In this document: positions 5,982 to 10,249 of the stretch, one piece after another | How positions within the stretch are numbered: the stretch's first letter is position 1 | How the letters are laid out: each line of letters begins with the position of its first letter | Program-made: the position numbers and the translations under genes | Notes under the pieces: generated by a model | Database searches by the model: none | Told to the model about the DNA's origin: nothing | The model's input: only the letters and a program-made list of their open reading frames with translations | Assembly (NCBI GenBank): GCA_002351925.1 | Contig: DEHM01000026.1 | Span: 35,851-46,099 of the forward strand | Source of the DNA: Bacteroidales bacterium UBA2800 | Lineage (GTDB): Bacteria > Bacteroidota > Bacteroidia > Bacteroidales > Paludibacteraceae | DNA length: 10,249 bases | Reading direction: 5' to 3'

Positions 5982-6842
5982 ATGAAGCTAAGAAAAAATC
6001 TATTATTCACCTTATTGGCAATCATCCTATTTGCTTCCTCATGTACGAAGCAAATAGACACGACAAAACCATACAAAGTATCTTCCAATGCCTCGTGGGT
6101 ACATGAGTTGAAGCAAAGGAATCCGCTTAAAGATAGCGCCAATATTACAAGCGTCTATTTTTGTTATGACACAATCGTTAACGGCTACAAGGTCAGCGGT
6201 ATATTTTATCCTATTAACCAAGAGGAATACAAGAAAGACCGATGGGGAGGCTGGAGTTACGAATCCGGCGTATATATGATTTTCCATAATGTTCAAACAG
6301 GGAATGAATTCGTGTTCAGCAAAATGGGGAAATGGATTTCCGGAGATAATCATTGCGAATACTTTTTGAGTAGAAATATAATGGACATATTCAGCCACTC
6401 ATTCAAAGGATTCGGAAAAGACGATGCATATATATTCAAATATCACGACGAAGAGGTTTGTAGTGAAAACCCTTTGCTTTTAGAGGCGGATTTCCAATTT
6501 GCGGATGTGGATTTTGATGGAGAAGAAGAATTGGTAATTTGCAATCATGGAGGAGGACCAAGAGGCAGTAATAGTTATGATGCATATGAGATTACAACGG
6601 ATGGATTATTAGAGAAGAAAACGTACAACAAACCCGATTGTTGGTTCGCTTTTACTGAAGATACTCGTTTTGATACGATTAATAAATATGTCATTTGTAG
6701 TCTGTCTGAAAGTAGTTGTCAATGTGTAGAATATATATATCAAGCTGATGAGAACGGAGATTTGAAATATATTCGTCATATTAATTATATCTATGATTCA
6801 GAAAACGATGTACTAATAACTGATACTACTGAATACAACTAA
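5982..6842 (+). CDS. Lipoprotein with Asp-rich (calcium-loop-like) motif, function unknown
   Basis: The 286-residue product starts with a lipoprotein signal: MKLRKN, a hydrophobic stretch (7-17) and the lipobox ASSC with Cys21 as the lipidation site. The mature protein has a D-x-D-x-D-G-x-x-E loop at residues 175-183 (ADVDFDGEEELVI), followed by a Gly-rich NHGGGPRGSNSYDAYEI. Such Asp loops in Bacteroidota cell-envelope proteins often bind calcium, as in FG-GAP-like or EF-hand-like repeats; only one copy is visible here. Four Cys residues after the lipobox (61, 125, 160, 187) may form disulfides. The gene lies 4 bases after the membrane protein's stop, so the pair is an operon and may act together at the envelope. 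It is less AT-rich than its partner in its first half. A strong terminator follows. Confidence 0.75.
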   Translation: MKLRKNLLFTLLAIILFASSCTKQIDTTKPYKVSSNASWVHELKQRNPLKDSANITSVYFCYDTIVNGYKVSGIFYPINQEEYKKDRWGGWSYESGVYMIFHNVQTGNEFVFSKMGKWISGDNHCEYFLSRNIMDIFSHSFKGFGKDDAYIFKYHDEEVCSENPLLLEADFQFADVDFDGEEELVICNHGGGPRGSNSYDAYEITTDGLLEKKTYNKPDCWFAFTEDTRFDTINKYVICSLSESSCQCVEYIYQADENGDLKYIRHINYIYDSENDVLITDTTEYN

Positions 6843-6887
6843 CCCCTTTCGCTCTCTCAATCCCCCGATAACCCGATCTATCGGACT

Positions 6888-6923
6888 CCTGCCTGCTCCA
6901 CCACCGAGCAGGCAGGTTCTTTC
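6888..6923 (+). terminator. Strong intrinsic terminator
   Basis: A perfect 11-bp stem CCTGCCTGCTC / GAGCAGGCAGG (6888-6898, 6906-6916) with a CACCACC loop, followed by TTCTTTCTT. It closes the membrane protein/lipoprotein operon 45 bases after the stop. A smaller dyad CCGATA/TATCGG (6865-6884) precedes it and GTTTCG-TC-CGAAAC (6931-6944) follows. Confidence 0.85.
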
Positions 6924-6944
6924 TTCGTCTGTTTCGTCCGAAAC

Positions 6945-6973
6945 AATCGTTCGAGCAAAACGAGATAAGAAAT
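6945..6973. repeat. Left arm of a split inverted repeat upstream of the ATPase gene
   Basis: AATCGTTCGAG (6945-6955) and CGAGATAAGAAAT (6961-6973) are the exact reverse complements of CTCGAACGATT (7256-7266) and ATTTCTTATCTCG (7231-7243), in mirrored order. The spacer between the two blocks is 5 nt here and 12 nt in the right arm. Confidence 0.75.
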
Positions 6974-7033
6974 AATCGTTCCCGCAGGGATAAGGACACA
7001 GCAAGTTTCTTCCTGGGAGAGATCAAGGAATTA

Positions 7034-7060
7034 AAAAGAGATGCGGCTCGTCTTTTTTTA
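7034..7060. terminator. Possible bidirectional terminator
   Basis: AAAAAGAG (7034-7041) faces CTCGTCTTTTT (7047-7057) around a short GC-rich core, with a T-run to 7059. It is A-rich before and T-rich after, as in bidirectional terminators, but the stem is interrupted. Confidence 0.35.
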
Positions 7061-7173
7061 TTAAAAACTTCGGAGTAAAATTATTAAAAAGTTCGGAGTG
7101 TAATTGCGCCAAACGACCGAACGAAATTGCGCCAAATTACCGAGCGATTTTGCGCCAAATTACCGATTAAAAT
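7059..7173. repeat. Five tandem 23-bp units upstream of the ATPase promoter
   Basis: Units start at 7059, 7082, 7105, 7128 and 7151, without spacers. Units 1-2 share TATTAAAAA and TTCGGAGT. Units 3-5 share TGCGCCAAA and ACCGA. All five end in AAAT, TAAT or TTT. TTCGG in units 1-2 and CCGAA (its reverse complement) in unit 3 suggest that one protein may read both unit types in opposite orientation. The array ends 20 bases before the -33 element, as expected for an operator or activator array. Confidence 0.75.
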
Positions 7174-7193
7174 TCAAAAAAGTACTGAAACTC

Positions 7194-7224
7194 TTGCATA
7201 TATCAAAAAAAAGTAGTACCTTTG
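7194..7224 (+). promoter_or_regulatory. Bacteroidota-type promoter P3 (ATPase gene)
   Basis: TTG at 7194-7196, 20-nt spacer, TACCTTTG at 7217-7224. The predicted leader of about 55 nt carries the right arm of the split inverted repeat and a perfect dyad GTGATT-GA-AATCAC (7243-7256). Confidence 0.8.
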
Positions 7225-7230
7225 CATTCG

Positions 7231-7266
7231 ATTTCTTATCTCGTGATTGAAATCACTCGAACGATT
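7231..7266. repeat. Right arm of the split inverted repeat, in the ATPase leader
   Basis: ATTTCTTATCTCG (7231-7243) and CTCGAACGATT (7256-7266) mirror the left arm at 6945-6973. Between them is the small dyad GTGATT/AATCAC, absent from the left arm. The two arms enclose the 23-bp array and promoter P3. Confidence 0.75.
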
Positions 7267-7285
7267 ACTTTAAAATCATTCAGAA

Positions 7286-8578
7286 ATGGCATACAAGAAA
7301 CGTATCGCAGACGAGTTGTTGAAAGAGTGGATAGAGTCCACCGGTTGTGTGTTGGTAGAAGGTTCCAAATGGTGTGGCAAGACCACAACTGCCGAGCAAG
7401 TTGCCGGTAGTATTGTCTATATGGCCGACACCAAAGATGGAGCGCGTAATGTGCAATTGGCAAAGAACTCACCGTCGTATTTGTTGACCGGCGAAACGCC
7501 TCGATTGATTGACGAGTGGCAAGTAGTTCCTACCTTGTGGGATGCTATCCGTGGAGAGGTCGATCATCGTCGTGCTCCGGGACAGTTTATCATTACCGGC
7601 TCTGCGGTACCGGTTAATAGAGACGAAATAATTCATTCCGGCACTGGAAGAATCTATCCTCTGCTGATGCGACCTATGACGTTATGGGAATCAGAAGACT
7701 CAACCGGTGAACTAAGTTTGGCTTCGCTGTTTGAGCAACCGGAACAACTCCTATCTGAGTCGAAAATCGACATCGAGAAGTTAGCCTACTTGGTATGCCG
7801 AGGTGGATGGCCGTTTGCTTTGACGGTGAAGACAGAGAGAGCCGCGCTCAATCAAGCCAAGGCGTACTATGCTGGTGTCGTAGGCGTAGGAGATGGTTCA
7901 AACTCCGATATATCGCGTGCAGACGGTGTGCGTCGCGACCCTGAACGCGTGAAACGACTGATGCGTAGTCTGAGCCGTAATTTAGGCTCGCAAGCATCTA
8001 TTGCAACCATCTACCAAGATATCAAGGTCAACGAAGAAGATACGCTTAGTGAAGACATCATAGATCAATATATCAAGGCGCTACGCAAGATTTTCGTAGT
8101 CGAAGACATGCGCGCATGGAATCCGAACTTGCGCAGCAGGACAGCTATCCGTACGGCTGATACGCGCTATTTTGTTGATCCGAGTATTGCCGCCGCTGCT
8201 TTGGGTTTAGGACCAAAAGACTTGATAAACGATTTAGAGACTTTTGGTCTCTTCTTCGAGACGATGGCGGTGCGTGATCTACGCGTGTATGGCGATGTGC
8301 TGGGAGGAACCGTTTATCATTATCGCGATAAGAACAATCTTGAGTGTGACGCGGTATTGCATCTGGAAAACGGCAACTACGGTTTGATAGAAATCAAATT
8401 GGGCGGTGAGGATGATATTGAGAAAGGTGCAACGGTGCTCAAAGACTTAGCGGATAAGATCGACACGACCCGAATGAAGAATCCTTCGTTTATGATGGTA
8501 CTTGTCGGACTCGGCAGATATGCCTACCGTCGAGACGATGGTGTATATGTAGTTCCTATCGGCTGCTTAAAACCATAG
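7286..8578 (+). CDS. AAA ATPase with DUF4143-type C-terminal domain
   Basis: The 430-residue product has the layout of the DUF4143 ATPase family, which is expanded in Bacteroidota and whose cellular role is mostly unknown. The ATPase part shows Walker A at 26-33 (GSKWCGKT, with the family's Trp-Cys variant), Walker B at 73-77 (RLIDE), a sensor-like FIITGSA at 101-107, and GTGRIYPLLMRPMTLWE near 119-135, where the Arg-finger region and the MRPM motif sit. The C-terminal part fits a PD-(D/E)xK nuclease fold: Glu325, Asp355 (ECDAVL) and Glu369-Ile-Lys371 (LIEIKL). All three expected acidic/Lys positions are present, so nuclease-fold activity or DNA binding is possible but unproven. The start at ATG 7286 fits P3. 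It stands alone, with a 23-bp repeat array in front and a structured element behind. Confidence 0.9.
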   Translation: MAYKKRIADELLKEWIESTGCVLVEGSKWCGKTTTAEQVAGSIVYMADTKDGARNVQLAKNSPSYLLTGETPRLIDEWQVVPTLWDAIRGEVDHRRAPGQFIITGSAVPVNRDEIIHSGTGRIYPLLMRPMTLWESEDSTGELSLASLFEQPEQLLSESKIDIEKLAYLVCRGGWPFALTVKTERAALNQAKAYYAGVVGVGDGSNSDISRADGVRRDPERVKRLMRSLSRNLGSQASIATIYQDIKVNEEDTLSEDIIDQYIKALRKIFVVEDMRAWNPNLRSRTAIRTADTRYFVDPSIAAAALGLGPKDLINDLETFGLFFETMAVRDLRVYGDVLGGTVYHYRDKNNLECDAVLHLENGNYGLIEIKLGGEDDIEKGATVLKDLADKIDTTRMKNPSFMMVLVGLGRYAYRRDDGVYVVPIGCLKP

Positions 8579-8612
8579 AATACACCAAAATTCACACTTT
8601 CACAGATTCACA

Positions 8613-8620
8613 CATCTTTG
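8613..8620 (+). promoter_or_regulatory. Weak candidate -7 element before the structured element
   Basis: CATCTTTG differs from TAnnTTTG by one base. At the expected 20-nt distance there is only ATT instead of TTG. It could start a short RNA covering 8673-8795, but the support is slight. Confidence 0.25.
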
Positions 8621-8672
8621 TATCTTGACTGATATCTAATCTTATCCTGCAACTTGTTTTTTCTGTTTATGT

Positions 8673-8795
8673 CTGCATGTGGTTAGCTACTCGTCAGAGG
8701 TTTGAATTAGTGTGCGCGAAATGCTGCAAGTTCACTTGTGAGGATTTCGCGACATGCTAATACATAGTAGCCGCACGGCTACAAACCACATGCAG
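8673..8795. ncRNA. Nested inverted-repeat element, candidate structured RNA
   Basis: A perfect 12-bp outer repeat CTGCATGTGGTT / AACCACATGCAG (8673-8684, 8784-8795) encloses two further hairpins. One is CGCGAAAT / ATTTCGCG (8715-8722, 8744-8751), with an inner CAAG/CTTG (8727-8738) and weaker outer pairing TTAG/CTAA. The other is GTAGCCG-CA-CGGCTAC (8767-8782). The T-rich GGTTTTCTGTGTTTTTG follows, as after a terminator. TTTTCTGT occurs on both sides (8659-8666 and 8798-8805), which could instead mark an inserted miniature element. Strand is not decided. Confidence 0.5.
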
Positions 8796-8884
8796 GGTTT
8801 TCTGTGTTTTTGTTTTATTTATCTCTCGCTTCGCGAAAAAGAAAGCCGCTGAGTAATCAACGCTTTTGGTAAAAATAGTCCTGC

Positions 8885-8911
8885 ATACTTCTTAGCCGCA
8901 AGGGCACGATT
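8885..8911. repeat. 27-bp inverted repeat, left of NUDIX gene
   Basis: The segment containing CTTAGCCGCAAGGGCACGAT matches the reverse complement of 9523-9549 at 25 of 27 positions. It lies just upstream of the NUDIX promoter. Confidence 0.8.
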
Positions 8912-8926
8912 ATTTTTGCAAAAATC

Positions 8927-8957
8927 TTGTGTATGTGGGATTATTTTTGTAATTTTG
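8927..8957 (+). promoter_or_regulatory. Bacteroidota-type promoter P4 (NUDIX gene)
   Basis: TTG at 8927-8929, 20-nt spacer, TAATTTTG at 8950-8957. The start of transcription is expected around 8962-8965, only a few bases before the ATG at 8966. It rules out the longer frame that would begin with the TTG at 8927. Confidence 0.75.
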
Positions 8958-8965
8958 CAGCCGAT

Positions 8966-9523
8966 ATGTATCCGAAACTGAAAAACAGACCGTGGAAGGT
9001 CATCAAAAGTGAGAATATCCTGCGTCTCGGACCGTGGTTGTCCGTACGGCAGGAGTGTGTAGAACTGCCCTCCGGCAAGCAGATACCAACGTGGTACGTG
9101 ATGGAGTTTCCCGATTGGATCAACGTCATCGCGATCACCAAAGACGGTAAGATGGTCATGGAAGACCAGTACCGCCATGCCCTTGGCGAGACACATTATG
9201 AACTCGTAGCCGGTGTCATCGACCCGGGTGAGACACCGCTGCAAGCGGCTCAACGCGAACTATCCGAAGAGACGGGTTACGAAGGTGGTGAGTGGTCGCT
9301 CTTCATGACGCTCTCCCCCAACCCCACCAACCATAACAACCTCTCCTATACTTTCCTTGCCACCGGTGTAGAGAAAGTACGGGAGCAGCATCAAGAAGAA
9401 ACCGAAGACATCCATGTCGATGTCATGGAACCCGAGCAGGTGCTGGAGATGCTGCGTGACGGCGAGATCATTCAAGCGTTGCATGCCGCACCGCTGTGGA
9501 AATATTTCTCTCAAGAGAAATAA
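8966..9523 (+). CDS. NUDIX hydrolase, ADP-ribose pyrophosphatase-like
   Basis: NUDIX enzymes cleave nucleoside diphosphates linked to another group; this one resembles ADP-ribose/ADP-sugar pyrophosphatases. The Nudix box is complete at residues 83-105: G83, E89, then REL at 97-99, EE at 101-102 and TGY at 103-105, matching GX5EX7REUXEEXGU. These Glu residues bind the catalytic magnesium. Before it, DQYRHALGETHYELVAGVID (67-86) is the strand and loop typical of ADP-ribose pyrophosphatases. After it, SPNPTNHNNLSYTFLATG (117-134) is likely the substrate-side segment. The length of 185 residues is normal. ATG 8966 is chosen because upstream in-frame codons fall inside promoter P4; the mRNA is then leaderless or nearly so. 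It stands alone between two inverted repeats, before a terminator and mutA. The exact substrate is not determined by sequence. Confidence 0.92.
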   Translation: MYPKLKNRPWKVIKSENILRLGPWLSVRQECVELPSGKQIPTWYVMEFPDWINVIAITKDGKMVMEDQYRHALGETHYELVAGVIDPGETPLQAAQRELSEETGYEGGEWSLFMTLSPNPTNHNNLSYTFLATGVEKVREQHQEETEDIHVDVMEPEQVLEMLRDGEIIQALHAAPLWKYFSQEK

Positions 9524-9549
9524 ATCGTGCCCCTGCGGCTAAGAAATAT
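9523..9549. repeat. 27-bp inverted repeat, right of NUDIX gene
   Basis: It starts on the last base of the NUDIX stop codon. ATCGTGCCCCTGCGGCTAAG pairs with the left copy at 8885-8911 with one difference inside this block, and one more just outside it. Confidence 0.8.
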
Positions 9550-9602
9550 TTCTGCGAAAAGGGATAATGGACGAAGGATAAAAACACGATAAACGAGCGA
9601 AG

Positions 9603-9628
9603 AAGGCGGCAGAAATGCCGCTTTCTTT
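9603..9628 (+). terminator. Intrinsic terminator after NUDIX gene
   Basis: GCGGCA-GAAA-TGCCGC (9606-9621), extended outward by three more pairs including one G-T, has a GNRA-type tetraloop and runs into TTTCTTT. Confidence 0.8.
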
Positions 9629-9667
9629 GTGTCCGGAGGGCAATTTTGCGAAAAAATGCAAAAAAAT

Positions 9668-9698
9668 TTGCACATATCGCAAAAACTTTGTAACTTTG
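9668..9698 (+). promoter_or_regulatory. Bacteroidota-type promoter P5 (mutA)
   Basis: TTG at 9668-9670, 20-nt spacer, TAACTTTG at 9691-9698. A dyad TGCAAA-AAAA-TTTGCA (9657-9672) overlaps the -33 element and could be an operator. The leader is about 65 nt. Confidence 0.75.
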
Positions 9699-9767
9699 TG
9701 CGATTTTTGGCTCGCAATATCACGAAACACGGAAAAACAACACAAACCATTATAAAAACACAAATTT

Positions 9768-10249
9768 ATGGCAGACAATGAAAAATTAAATCTGTTGGCC
9801 GATTTTGCGCCGGTATCCGCTCAGCAGTGGAAGGACAAAATCATTGCCGACCTCAAAGGTGCCGATTTCGATAAGAAATTGGTGTGGCGCACGCCGGAAG
9901 GATTCAACGTGCAGCCGTTCTACCGCCGCGAGGACCTCAAAGGCCTGAAGACGACCGTCTCCGCTCCCGGGCAGTTCCCCTACGTACGCGGCACCCGTTC
10001 AAACAACGAATGGGCTATCCGCCAGAACATCTGCGCTTGCAAGAACGCGCGTAAGGCGAACGCGAAGGCGCTGGAGGTGCTGAACAAAGGTATCACGTCG
10101 TTAGGATTCTGCTTAGACAAAGAAAAACTGACGTACCATTTCATCAAGACGCTGCTGAATGGTATCTACGCTCCGGCGATAGCTATCAACTTCAGCATCT
10201 GCGCATGCGCGGCGCCGAAGCTGGCTAACATCCTCGTGCGTTACTACGG
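9768..10249 (+). CDS. mutA: Methylmalonyl-CoA mutase small (beta) subunit, N-terminal part (3' end outside window)
   Basis: Together with the large subunit MutB this forms the B12-dependent mutase that interconverts succinyl-CoA and methylmalonyl-CoA in the succinate-propionate pathway. The visible 160 residues start MADNEKLNLLADFAPVSAQQ. They contain WKDKIIADLKGADFDKKLVW, the segment from RTPEGFNVQPFYRREDL, and FPYVRGTRSNNEWAIRQNI, the substrate-entry part of the mutase TIM barrel found in both subunits (PYVRG with a following WxIRQ). The small subunit is catalytically inactive and binds no cobalamin. Assignment to the small rather than the large subunit rests on the divergent N-terminus and on Cys/Ala-rich stretches, and is fairly secure. 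The gene has its own promoter P5, and mutB would be expected just beyond the window. Confidence 0.88.
   Translation, partial: MADNEKLNLLADFAPVSAQQWKDKIIADLKGADFDKKLVWRTPEGFNVQPFYRREDLKGLKTTVSAPGQFPYVRGTRSNNEWAIRQNICACKNARKANAKALEVLNKGITSLGFCLDKEKLTYHFIKTLLNGIYAPAIAINFSICACAAPKLANILVRYY

Noticed and set aside
6813..7026. Short minus-strand frames before the ATPase region
   Set aside because: They cross a strong terminator hairpin and the inverted-repeat arm; their sequence is explained by those structures.
7059..7173. CRISPR-like array
   Set aside because: The units are directly adjacent with no spacers, fall into two sequence types and lie in front of a promoter; no cas gene is present.
8927..8965. 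Longer N-terminus for the NUDIX protein from a TTG
   Set aside because: Those codons are the promoter P4 itself (TTG and TAATTTTG), so they are not expected in the mRNA.

Overview
The window looks like chromosome of a Bacteroidota bacterium, most probably order Bacteroidales. The strongest evidence is the promoters. Five plus-strand promoters and one minus-strand promoter fit the Bacteroidota sigma pattern TTG / 20 nt / TAnnTTTG, all with the same 20-nt spacer. Shine-Dalgarno sequences are mostly absent. Ribosomal protein S1 has a Lys/Ala-rich tail, and the right edge starts a methylmalonyl-CoA mutase small subunit, as expected in propionate-forming Bacteroidales. Genus cannot be read from this sequence.

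Layout. 1-630 is the 3' end of rpsA, followed by two terminator hairpins and a hairpin-rich non-coding stretch (711-980). 991-1596 carries a small uncharacterised gene with its own promoter, phased repeats and a long leader. 1646-3314 is a two-gene operon: a Fic-fold AMP-transferase with a built-in inhibitory motif, overlapping by one base a KilA-N-domain protein. 3315-4084 has no plus-strand gene. It holds a long imperfect palindrome (3471-3584), a possible terminator, and a probable minus-strand transcription unit (promoter 3987-4018, terminator 3635-3661) with only broken reading frames. 4085-6842 is an AT-rich pair, a membrane-anchored protein of unknown function and a lipoprotein, closed by a strong terminator. 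6843-7285 has a long-spaced inverted repeat and an array of five 23-bp units just upstream of the promoter of a DUF4143-type AAA ATPase (7286-8578). 8579-8965 has an elaborate nested inverted-repeat structure. A NUDIX hydrolase (8966-9523) lies between two 27-bp inverted repeats. From 9768 the mutA gene runs off the window.

Reading: the ends are housekeeping genes (rpsA, mutA), with a conserved-looking NUDIX gene next to mutA. Between them is an accessory island of small transcription units separated by hairpins, palindromes and repeat arrays. The best candidates for something undescribed are the Fic/KilA-N pair with the adjacent palindrome, the 23-bp array at the ATPase promoter, the nested structure at 8673-8795, and the inverted repeats around the NUDIX gene. 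Domain calls rest on motifs read by eye; no database was searched.
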